NCBI RefSeq assembly: GCF_024494575.1
Contig: NZ_JANHDO010000002.1
Coordinates: 62,001 to 126,000 of the forward strand
Length of the DNA: 64,000 nt
From: Halorubrum salinum
GTDB lineage: Archaea; Halobacteriota; Halobacteria; Halobacteriales; Haloferacaceae
Direction of reading: 5' to 3'
Shown here: positions 44,383 through 51,702 of the stretch, piece after piece
Layout of the letters: each line of letters starts with the position of its first letter
How positions within the stretch are numbered: the stretch's first letter is position 1
The notes under the pieces: generated by a model
Database searches by the model: none
What the model was told of the DNA's origin: nothing
What the model saw: the letters and a program-made list of their open reading frames with translations, nothing else
Translations under genes and position numbers: made by a program

Positions 44383-46125
44383 TCAGTCGTTCGAGACCGC
44401 GTTCAGCCGTTGGGGCGGCCCCAGGCCGTCGCCCCCGGTCGGATCGGCGGCGTCCTCGGCGTCGTCGCAGTCGGCGTTCTGCAGCGAGAGGGTCACGACG
44501 TTGCCTCCCTCGTGGGTGTCGAACGTGATGTCGCCGCCGGACCTGTCGGCGATCCAGTAGACGAGCCACAGCCCCATCCCGTCGGTGTGATTGAGGTCGT
44601 CCATCTCCCATCGGTCGGTGACCGCGAACCGCTCCTCCGGCGGGATCGGCTCGCAGTTGTCCCACACGGCGATGTCGACGGTATCGGCCGCGACCGACAC
44701 GTCGATCCGGACTGCCGGCGTCGACTCCGCGTGTTCGACCGCGTTGTCGACAAGCTCGGCGATCGCGTAGTCGATCTCCGGGTGGGTGAACGCGGACGCG
44801 TCGGGCGGACACGAGGCGGCAAGCCGCGGCACCTCCTCGTCGGCGGTGCTCGCCTTGGAGCCGCCCGCGCCCGCCTCGGAGCCGCCGGGGCTCGACTCGA
44901 ACTCGGTCGCGTCCGTTCCGGCGTCGCCCGCCTCGCCGGGACCCGAGTCGAACGGATCGACGGTCCCGCCGTCGGTCGATCCCGGCACGCCCGTCTCGTC
45001 CGCGCCCGCGTCGGCCGCTTCCTCGCAGTCGACGGCGACCGGCCCCGGGACGTCGTCGGCGGCCATCTCGACTGCGGCCTTGACGGCCGGGCAGAGCGAG
45101 ACCGGGTGCGGCGACCGGCGTTGCCGGAGCATCTCGATCACCCCGCGCTGCTTCTCCGCGGTCGTCAGCAGGTCGTCGGCGACTCGGCGGATCGTCTCGA
45201 CGTGGTCCGTGACGGCCTCGGCGGCGTCGACGGGAAACGGCCTCGCAGCGTCGCGGGCGTGGTCGCCGTCGGCGTCGTCGCTCGACTCGCTCGCGTCGGC
45301 CACCCGGTCGGCGATCTGCGCCGCGGTGCCGTCGACGATGTTCATGTCGTTCCGGATCGTGTGACGCAACAGGTTGTCCATCACCGCGAGCTGTCGCTCC
45401 CGCCGATACTCCTCCGTCACGTCGCGCGCGAACCCGGTGACTGCGACCACCTCCCCGTGTTCGACGACAGGTTCTCCCGGCACGCGGACCCACGTGGTCG
45501 CTCCCTCCTCGGTCCCGAGCCGGTAGTCGACGTGGGTGGACTCGCCGTTCGAGAGGCGGTCCATCGCGCGCTCGACGTACGGCCGGTCGTCGGGGTGGAC
45601 CGCATCCAGGAAGCTCTCCGGCTCCCGTTCGAGCGTCTCCACGGGCACGCCGTACACTTCCTCGACCGCGCCGTTGACGAACAGCAGATCGCTCCAGTCG
45701 GCCGAGAACATCCAGAACACGTCCGCCGACACCGAGGCGATAGTCTCCAGCCGCCGCCGCGACTCCACCTCCTTCGTGACGTCGCGCGACGTCAACACGT
45801 AGCCGTCGATCCCCGTCTCCGAGGGCGTGTGGACCGTCGTCCGAAGCCAGACCCAGCCGCCGTCGGCGGTGCCGTACCGGTATTCGAACGGCTCGTCCGC
45901 CTCGCGCTCGCCGGCGACGATCGCGTCGAAGGCGGTTCGAACCCACTCTCTATCTTCGGGATAGACGAGATCGAACGCGTCCGCGCCGATCAGCTCCTCG
46001 GGATCGAAGCCGAGGAGGTCGACGACGGCCGCGTTGCAGTATCGGTAGACCCCGTCGGCGTCGAGCACCACGACCTTGTCCTGTGCGAGGTCGATGAGTG
46101 TTCCGGGGTCCAGCCGCTGACACAT
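44383..46125 (-). CDS. PAS-domain sensor histidine kinase
   Basis: A cytoplasmic kinase of 580 residues without membrane helices. Two PAS domains (about residues 10-130 and 135-255; YRYCNAAVVDLLGFDPEELIG and LLFVNGAVEEVYGVPVE) precede the phospho-acceptor region LLRHTIRNDMNIVDG. The catalytic ATPase domain follows, with AIAELVDNAVEHAES (N box), WDNCEPIPPEE and GMGLWLVYWIADRSGG. A Ser/Gly/Asp-rich insertion of about 60 residues lies before the N box. The signal is unknown and no response regulator is adjacent. Confidence 0.9.
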   Translation of the reverse strand: MCQRLDPGTLIDLAQDKVVVLDADGVYRYCNAAVVDLLGFDPEELIGADAFDLVYPEDREWVRTAFDAIVAGEREADEPFEYRYGTADGGWVWLRTTVHTPSETGIDGYVLTSRDVTKEVESRRRLETIASVSADVFWMFSADWSDLLFVNGAVEEVYGVPVETLEREPESFLDAVHPDDRPYVERAMDRLSNGESTHVDYRLGTEEGATTWVRVPGEPVVEHGEVVAVTGFARDVTEEYRRERQLAVMDNLLRHTIRNDMNIVDGTAAQIADRVADASESSDDADGDHARDAARPFPVDAAEAVTDHVETIRRVADDLLTTAEKQRGVIEMLRQRRSPHPVSLCPAVKAAVEMAADDVPGPVAVDCEEAADAGADETGVPGSTDGGTVDPFDSGPGEAGDAGTDATEFESSPGGSEAGAGGSKASTADEEVPRLAASCPPDASAFTHPEIDYAIAELVDNAVEHAESTPAVRIDVSVAADTVDIAVWDNCEPIPPEERFAVTDRWEMDDLNHTDGMGLWLVYWIADRSGGDITFDTHEGGNVVTLSLQNADCDDAEDAADPTGGDGLGPPQRLNAVSND

Positions 46126-46242
46126 ATCGGAACCGCGTCTGTGCGTAATAATAAGGCTGTTTCCGGAATTATCAGAAACGAAACGGAGCCGGACGCGCGA
46201 GACGGCCGCTCGACGTCTGCACGCTCCGTGCTCGCCCGGCGC

Positions 46243-46632
46243 TCAGTCGGCCGACACGCCCGTCGTCTCGAAGCCGGCGGCCGGCTCGGACGTGTCGGGG
46301 AGGTCGAGCGTCAGCGCGACGCCGTCGCCGGTGAACTCGATCGTGGCGTCGCTCGGTCCCCGCGTGTACTCCGCCGCGTGGTCGCCGTCCGGATCGAATC
46401 GGACGCCCTCGACCAACAGGGGCGTGTCGCTCAGCCGCTCGACCTTGCGGTAGGCGGTCGAGAGCGCGATGTCACACGTCTCCGCGAGTTCGCTCGTCGT
46501 CATGGCCGTGTCGGCGGCGCGGAGGATCGCGCGGCAGTCGGGGTCCGCGAGGAGGTCGAACGACTCGTCCAGCGTCTCGTCGCCCTCGGTCGCCGTGATC
46601 GATCCGGTCGCGTGCGGAGCGTTTCGCTTCAT
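46243..46632 (-). CDS. Winged-helix transcriptional regulator (ArsR-like)
   Basis: A 129-residue DNA-binding protein. The HTH segment FDLLADPDCRAILRAADTAMTTSELAETCDIALSTAYRKVERL is a typical haloarchaeal winged helix; the C-terminal half is a small beta region. The ATG at 46632 is chosen because a TATA-like tgtatata lies about 40 bases upstream; a GTG at 46665 is nearer the box than transcription start would allow. It is divergent from the bat-type regulator at 46818. Targets are unknown. Confidence 0.8.
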   Translation of the reverse strand: MKRNAPHATGSITATEGDETLDESFDLLADPDCRAILRAADTAMTTSELAETCDIALSTAYRKVERLSDTPLLVEGVRFDPDGDHAAEYTRGPSDATIEFTGDGVALTLDLPDTSEPAAGFETTGVSAD

Positions 46633-46817
46633 GTACGTAGATAGCGCTTCCACACACCCCAACACCGCCCCTGTATATACGGGGTGTTTTATAAGATCGC
46701 GCGGAGGCGGCGGGCGGAGCGTCGACGTTCGAGCCTCTCGGCGTTCGAACCTCTCGCCCCGGACGTACCCCCCGCGTCGTCAACGTTTTGACCGCCGGCG
46801 AACACGGACGAACGTGA

Positions 46818-47453
46818 ATGGGGTCCGGAATTAGGGCGGAAGTCTCGCTTCCGGTGTCGCCGCCGTCGCCGTTCGCGGAGGTCGTCGACGGCTCGACGCC
46901 GATCTACAGCGTCGCCCGCAGCGGCCCCAACGGCGACGCCGACACCGTCGCGTACGAGTTCATCACGGACCGCGACCTCCGGGTCTCCGGCGACGCGGAC
47001 GTGGTGTTCGACTACGGCACCAAGGCCGCGTATCGCTTCGAGACGCCGTGCCGCGGCGACTCGCCGTTCACGGTGCTCGACCGCCACGGGATCCCCGCCT
47101 CGGAGACGACGATACGCGACGGGCGGCTGATCGTCACGTTTCACGCCACCGACCTCCCGACCCTCCGATCGGTTCTCGACGGGTTTCAGGAGTCGTGTGC
47201 CGACATGAAGGTGTTACAGCTGCTCCAGTCGTCTTCGACGCCCGAGGAGTCGGACCTCGTCACCGTCGACCGGAGCGATCTGACCGAACGGCAGCGAGAG
47301 GTGCTCACCGCCGCGTACGAGGCGGGATACTTCGACCACCCCAAGGGAGCCAACGCCGGCGAGGTCGCCGACTCCCTCGGCATCGATCGTTCGACGTTCT
47401 CAGAGCACGTCGCCGCCGCACAGCGGAAACTGCTCTCGACCGTGCTCGAATGA
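46818..47453 (+). CDS. Bat-type HTH-10 transcriptional regulator
   Basis: A 211-residue member of the haloarchaeal bacterio-opsin-activator-like family. The N-terminal ~140 residues form the conserved sensor-like beta domain (FAEVVDGSTPIYSVARSG; ASETTIRDGRLIVTFHATD). The C-terminal HTH-10 domain is complete: DLTERQREVLTAAYEAGYFDHPKGANAGEVADSLGIDRSTFSEHV. No PAS or GAF domain is fused, unlike the long relative at 60906. The ligand and targets are unknown. Confidence 0.87.
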   Translation: MGSGIRAEVSLPVSPPSPFAEVVDGSTPIYSVARSGPNGDADTVAYEFITDRDLRVSGDADVVFDYGTKAAYRFETPCRGDSPFTVLDRHGIPASETTIRDGRLIVTFHATDLPTLRSVLDGFQESCADMKVLQLLQSSSTPEESDLVTVDRSDLTERQREVLTAAYEAGYFDHPKGANAGEVADSLGIDRSTFSEHVAAAQRKLLSTVLE

Positions 47454-47570
47454 CCGCGATCGCCGCCCCGGTCGAGCCGCAGCCGCGCGATCGCGTCGTC
47501 GGGTGATCGAATTCCGAACCGACAGGAATCCGATCCATCCTTGATGAGCGTTCGGATCGAATGTGTACGT

Positions 47571-47753
47571 ATGACCGACGCACAGAGACACACCTTCGTC
47601 TGCCCGGAGTGTCGCCGGTCGATCGAGGTGGACGGCGCGATGCGGGCGACGCTGCTCGACGCGGGCTGTGTCGTCTGCGGCGCGGCCGTCACCGAGGCCG
47701 ACATCGACAACCCTTCTGCCACGAGTACGCCGACGGCCGACCGCCTCTCCTGA
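47571..47753 (+). CDS. 60-residue zinc-ribbon protein
   Basis: A very small protein with two cysteine pairs (FVCPECRRSIEV and GCVVCGAAV) that should bind one zinc ion. An acidic Ser/Thr-rich tail follows. The ATG at 47571 is selected since it is just before the conserved part. Such small zinc proteins are abundant in haloarchaea and many affect growth or swarming, but the role of this one is unknown. Confidence 0.75.
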   Translation: MTDAQRHTFVCPECRRSIEVDGAMRATLLDAGCVVCGAAVTEADIDNPSATSTPTADRLS

Positions 47754-47900
47754 GCCGTCGGCGGCTCGGCAGGCCGCTCCCCCCGCGCTGTCGTCCCGCA
47801 GCCCCGCTGTTTCGCCGCCGTGCCGCCATCCAGAGGTCGCGCCGTCGTCTAGTCTCTCGCGTCTCGTATCCTTTATCCCGACGTACACAGAGGTGTGCGT

Positions 47901-48356
47901 ATGGCGACGAACAGCGAGGCCGAGATGTCCCCCGCGGAGGTCGACGCGTTTCTGTCCCGACACGAGACCGGCGTGCTCTCGCTCGCGCGCGACGAGACGC
48001 CCTACGCTATCCCCATCTCGTACGGCTTCGACACGGAGTCGCGAGACGCGTTCCTCCGGCTGGTGTCGACCCCGAACAGCGAAAAACGAGAGTTCCTCAG
48101 GTCGGACCCGACGGCCCGAGTCGTGGTGTACGAGGAGGACGGCGACGAGTACGCCAGCGTCGTCGGCGTCGGCACGCTTCACCGGGTCGACCTCGACGAG
48201 CTGACGCCCGAGACGATCGCACAGTACGGCGAGACGCGTCGGCCGCTCTTCGAGATCTGGGCGGACGGGAAGTCCGACCTCGACATCGATCTGTATCGGT
48301 TCTCCCCCGACCGGCTCACGGGACGGACCGTCGTCGTCGATCGAGACGACGCGTAA
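47901..48356 (+). CDS. Pyridoxamine 5'-phosphate oxidase-like flavin-binding protein
   Basis: A 151-residue split-barrel protein of the PNPOx-like family. The segments VDAFLSRHETGVLSLARDETPYAIPISYGFD and KREFLRSDPTARVVVYEEDG are typical of FMN or F420 binding relatives; the true pyridoxamine oxidase motifs are not obvious. The ATG at 47901 is used; an in-frame GTG lies two codons earlier. Its stop codon is immediately before the 8-bp target duplication of the IS element at 48365, so the insertion just missed the gene. Confidence 0.82.
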   Translation: MATNSEAEMSPAEVDAFLSRHETGVLSLARDETPYAIPISYGFDTESRDAFLRLVSTPNSEKREFLRSDPTARVVVYEEDGDEYASVVGVGTLHRVDLDELTPETIAQYGETRRPLFEIWADGKSDLDIDLYRFSPDRLTGRTVVVDRDDA

Positions 48357-48571
48357 CGCCGTTTGGCCTTGTTGAAACCCTCATTCGATGATAGGTTTCA
48401 GCAGTCCTGCTGAATAGAGGGCGCGTCTCTCTCAGAGCGGTATCTCCAGTCCCTCCTGTTCCAGCAATTTAGGTATCTGTCCGAGTTCGAAGCGAATCCG
48501 CTACGTACGTTCGCGCCTCCTCCTTCGCCAGTCTACTCAAAAATGCGGAGGAACGATCCTTGACCTCGGGC

Positions 48572-49834
48572 TTATCTTCCGTTGCCGTTCGAGGGGAACG
48601 CGTCCGCAGCGTCCTGTGCCGCTTCCTCGGTGCAGTAGAAGGCCACGAAGCTGATGGCGTACTTGCCGATGTTCTGGGCGGTGACCTCGCCATCCTCGGC
48701 GACTAGTTCCTGAACCGCCAGTTCCCGACCGGCCTTGACCACTGCGTAGACGGTGCAGTAGTCCGTGCCGAAGGTCGCGGAGACGGGCTCGAACGCCTCG
48801 TCCTCTTTGCTCTCGAAGCTCCCCGGCTCGTAGGTCACGAGGCTGCCGTCCCCGTCCTCAAAGACGAAGTCGTAGTCGACGCACTCGTCATCCACTTCTT
48901 CGGTGCAGGCGAACTCGTACTTCGCGAGGAGTTCGTCGCTGGTACATTCGTCGCAGGTTTCGTCGATGATGGTGCCGGTCGCCATATCGCCGTTGGTGTA
49001 GCTGTAGGCGTTCCCGTTGAACGTCATGTCGAGCGTGGCAGTCCGGCTTCCGTTGCTCTTGTCGAGAACGACGATGGCGTCGTCGGCGCGGCTGGAGCCG
49101 ACGAGATCGCCCGTCCCAGCAGCGCGGACTGCCAGCCCGGTCAAAGACGACCCGGCGTCAGTCCCGACGACGGTCGCTGCGATGTTCCCGTTCCCATCGG
49201 GGTTCTGGTAGTCGATGGTGTACAGGGTGTCGTTGTTGTTCGTGTGGAGGAACATCGTCCCCGTCGAGTCGACGACGATGTCCGCCCCGTTGACGGTCGC
49301 CCCGTCGATCGTCCCAACCTCGGTCGCCACGGGCGGCGATACGTTGCCGTCAACCGTGTACAGCTTGTTCGTGTTGTTACTCGCGACGTACAGGTTACCA
49401 TCGAGGCCGTACGCGGCCAGGACAGACAGCGTCGGCAGGCCGTTAATCGCTCCCTTGTCGGAAAACGAATCGCCACTGACGTCGTACTCGCCGAGGTGGG
49501 TCGTGTTCCGGTCAACGAACATCACCGTCTCGCCGTCCGGGGTCGCGGCGATGGCGTCGACGTTCTGGAAGTTCCCGCCGATGGATGTCACCTGGGTGAG
49601 TACAGCCTCACCGGCCGTGCTATCGAGGTCGACGCTGAACAGCTTGGTGACGTTCTCGGCATCGACCGAGTGGCTGAGATAGATTGTCTCGGTCACCGTA
49701 GCGTGTGAACTGGCGGCCGCACTCCCAGCGAATGCCGGTACTCCGAACGCCCCGATACCTCCGATAACCGCTGCGGTCTTCAGTACGTTCCGACGCTTCA
49801 TCCCGTTTCCCGGCGTAAGTTCTTCTGCTGTCAT
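48572..49834 (-). CDS. Tat-exported beta-propeller-like protein with Cys-rich C-terminus (IS cargo)
   Basis: A 420-residue predicted exported protein. The start at 49834 gives a short lead then the twin-arginine segment MKRRNVLKTAAVIGGIGAFG and a cleavage-like SAAASSHA. The mature part has repeated beta-type units (TLYTIDYQNPDGNGN, KLYTVDGNVSPP, KLFSVDLDSTAGEA) resembling a propeller. The last ~130 residues contain seven cysteines (ETCDECTSDE, ACTEEVDDECVDY, DYCTVY, FYCTEEAA), which may form disulfides outside the cell. Function is unknown. It lies inside the IS element and has a distinctive promoter with four TGTACA sites. Confidence 0.78.
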   Translation of the reverse strand: MTAEELTPGNGMKRRNVLKTAAVIGGIGAFGVPAFAGSAAASSHATVTETIYLSHSVDAENVTKLFSVDLDSTAGEAVLTQVTSIGGNFQNVDAIAATPDGETVMFVDRNTTHLGEYDVSGDSFSDKGAINGLPTLSVLAAYGLDGNLYVASNNTNKLYTVDGNVSPPVATEVGTIDGATVNGADIVVDSTGTMFLHTNNNDTLYTIDYQNPDGNGNIAATVVGTDAGSSLTGLAVRAAGTGDLVGSSRADDAIVVLDKSNGSRTATLDMTFNGNAYSYTNGDMATGTIIDETCDECTSDELLAKYEFACTEEVDDECVDYDFVFEDGDGSLVTYEPGSFESKEDEAFEPVSATFGTDYCTVYAVVKAGRELAVQELVAEDGEVTAQNIGKYAISFVAFYCTEEAAQDAADAFPSNGNGR

Positions 49835-49905
49835 TGTAGTCACTATTCGTGAAGAGCATCAGCCCCCGTCGTAAGGACAACCCCACCGCCAGGTAGGTCG
49901 CTCTC

Positions 49906-49971
49906 TGTACAACTGTACACCTCCTCACAGTATAAACCTATGTACACACGGTTATATGCTAACGGTGTACA
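49906..49971. promoter_or_regulatory. Four TGTACA palindromes around the cargo gene promoter
   Basis: The 6-bp palindrome TGTACA occurs at 49906, 49914, 49941 and 49966. The first two are separated by 2 bases, and the third lies just upstream of the TATA-like box (GTTTATA on the minus strand, 49931-49937). Clustered copies on both sides of the TATA box look like an operator array for a repressor or activator. The rest of 49844-50065 shows no gene. Confidence 0.5.
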
Positions 49972-50065
49972 ACGTCTCTACACTCATCTGGCTACGGAAA
50001 CCTCCGGAACGGGTACTCCGCTGCTGACTTTACCCTCTGTATTCAGCAGCCCCTTCCTCTCGAAA

Positions 50066-50935
50066 TTATGGACAGTCGGACTCCTCGTGTGAAATAGCGA
50101 GGCTTCGCTCCAGATTGTGAACGATGCACTTGATAACGAGTTCGCGGAACTGCTTCCACCAGAGACGCGACCGCACGAAGGCCCCGAATTTCTGTTTGAT
50201 CGCCGCGTTGACTGTCTCGTTCATGTTCCGTCTGTGGTAGAGATCGTTGTCCAACCGTGTATTCCACGCCTTGTGGAGTGAGGTGAACTCACGATGCTTG
50301 ATTAGTGGTCGAATATCATGCTCACGGGCGAGCCGCCGAAGTTTCTGGTCGTCGTATCCCTTGTCACCGGTCAACACCGCGATGGACTGTCTGTTCCGTT
50401 TCACTACCTGTGGCGCGATTTGCGTATCGTGCTTCCGCGTTGTGGTCACGTGAATATCGAGAACGGCGTTGGTCTTTGTATCGACCAACAGTGTTGTCTT
50501 CAACTGCTGGATGGTGAGGTTTGTTCGCTTCGTGTAGTGAGTTGAAGCATGAGCCCGTTCAAACCCGGATGCATCGATGCCGGTGACCCCGTTCAGTGGC
50601 AAGTCCGCGAGCGAGACGTTCAGTAACACCCGCCAGACGGCCATCTCCAGGCGGCCGAACGCTTTGCAGAGCGTCGAGGGTGCAGGGATCGACTCAAGGC
50701 CGAGGGCCTCACGGATGCGAGGCATCTCGATGAGCTCATCAACGAGGTCGCGGTACGTTGTCGTCTTCTTCACCTTGAGACAGAGCAGGACAACATGTTG
50801 CCGGAGCGTGAACCGCTTCCGTGAATAGCGTGTCGAGAACCGTGCCACAGCACGGCGAGCCAGCACCATAGCCCGTTCAACGAATCGAAGAAGTCGTGAC
50901 TTTGGGAGAGCATCCATCTTCCTCCAGCTACTCAC
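50066..50935 (-). CDS. IS5-family DDE transposase
   Basis: A complete 289-residue transposase. The three catalytic acidic residues are visible in context: GIDASGFERAH, AVLTGDKGYDDQKLR and NMNETVNAAIKQKFG, the last being the Y/N-E-x6-K-type signature of IS4/IS5 enzymes. An N-terminal helical DNA-binding region (RFTLRQHVVLLCLKVKKTTTYRDLVDEL) precedes it. No frameshift or stop interrupts it, so the element may still be active. Enzymes of this kind could also mobilise the transposase-less element at 34163-35853, whose ends are similar. Confidence 0.92.
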   Translation of the reverse strand: MSSWRKMDALPKSRLLRFVERAMVLARRAVARFSTRYSRKRFTLRQHVVLLCLKVKKTTTYRDLVDELIEMPRIREALGLESIPAPSTLCKAFGRLEMAVWRVLLNVSLADLPLNGVTGIDASGFERAHASTHYTKRTNLTIQQLKTTLLVDTKTNAVLDIHVTTTRKHDTQIAPQVVKRNRQSIAVLTGDKGYDDQKLRRLAREHDIRPLIKHREFTSLHKAWNTRLDNDLYHRRNMNETVNAAIKQKFGAFVRSRLWWKQFRELVIKCIVHNLERSLAISHEESDCP

Positions 50936-51074
50936 CAGTCATGTTTGTCAGCAAGGGTTTCAACAAGGCCCGCCGTTTGCAACGCGGGCCGCGCGCTCCG
51001 TGACTGTGACTCGCGAGATCCGCCCCCGGAAGCGCCGCCGACGGGTCTTTCTCCCCGCCGGGTGATGTCGAGGC

Positions 51075-51524
51075 ATGCCGACCGTCAGCGACACCTACAT
51101 CGAGAACCGCCAGCGCGTCCAGCCGACGCACACGAACAACTACGAGTCGGCACACGGGGGAAACGTCGTCAAGTGGATGGACGAGGTCGGCGCGATGTCC
51201 GCGATGCGTCACGCCGGCGAGACCTGCGTCACCGCCAAGATCAGCGAGCTCGACTTCAAACGACCCATCCCGCAGGGAGACACCTGCGTCATCGAGTCGT
51301 ACGTGTACGCGGCCGGCCGCACGAGCGTTCGCGTCCGCCTGCGCGCGTTCCGCGAGTCACCCCGAACCGGCGAGCGAGAGGTGACGACGGAGTCGTACTT
51401 CGTGTTCGTCGCGGTCGACGCGGACGGCGATCCGACCCCCGTTCCCGACCTCGAAACCGCCGGAAATCGATGTCGTACCCTCCGTGACGCGGCGCTCGAC
51501 GCTGAACCCGACGACGTGATGTAA
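51075..51524 (+). CDS. Acyl-CoA thioesterase, hotdog fold
   Basis: A 149-residue hotdog protein of the YciA/BACH-like group that hydrolyses acyl-CoA thioesters. The conserved helix QPTHTNNYESAHGGNVVKWMDEVGAMSAMRHAG contains the catalytic Asp/Asn region, and VTAKISELDFKRPIPQGD is the following strand. The substrate chain length cannot be told. It is a single gene, 97 bases after the right target duplication of the IS element. Confidence 0.88.
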   Translation: MPTVSDTYIENRQRVQPTHTNNYESAHGGNVVKWMDEVGAMSAMRHAGETCVTAKISELDFKRPIPQGDTCVIESYVYAAGRTSVRVRLRAFRESPRTGEREVTTESYFVFVAVDADGDPTPVPDLETAGNRCRTLRDAALDAEPDDVM

Positions 51525-51596
51525 CACTAATTTGACACGGAGATAGCACGGCGATCCCCGTCAGGGTACACGATTAATCCTGCGGGAACTCGGGGA

Positions 51597-51650
51597 TTTA
51601 TAATTAATGAATGTGATGCAACTCGCGTCGCATGTTGATGTCAACTCATG
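51597..51650 (+). promoter_or_regulatory. Promoter and palindrome before lactate permease
   Basis: A clear TATA box (tttataatta, 51597-51606) should start transcription near 51627. Just downstream, GTTGATGTCAAC (51634-51645) is a 5-bp inverted repeat with a 2-base spacer overlapping the expected leader start, a plausible operator. The leader of about 75 bases ends with a purine-rich ggggggaga before the GTG at 51703, unlike the leaderless neighbours. Confidence 0.5.
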
Positions 51651-51702
51651 ACACGAGTCGTCGACGGCGAAGGGTATCGGAGAGCCAACGGGGGGGAGAC
51701 GC

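Larger units (their letters stand above)
48365..50970 (-). mobile_element. IS5/ISH1-like insertion element carrying a secreted-protein cargo gene
   Basis: A 2606-bp element with perfect 17-bp terminal inverted repeats GGCCTTGTTGAAACCCT (48365-48381; inverted at 50954-50970). It is flanked by a perfect 8-bp target duplication CGCCGTTT (48357-48364 and 50971-50978). It contains an IS5-type transposase (50066-50935) near the right end and, unusually, a 420-residue exported protein between the transposase and the left end. Simple elements of this group are near 1.1 kb, so about 1.5 kb is cargo. The 8-bp duplication fits the ISH1 subgroup. Confidence 0.88.

Noticed and set aside
44218-46644. 808-codon plus-strand open frame opposite the PAS kinase
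   Set aside because: It is Arg/Val/Asp-rich without any domain pattern and lies antisense to a complete, motif-bearing kinase and to a winged-helix gene. It is the usual GC-driven shadow frame.
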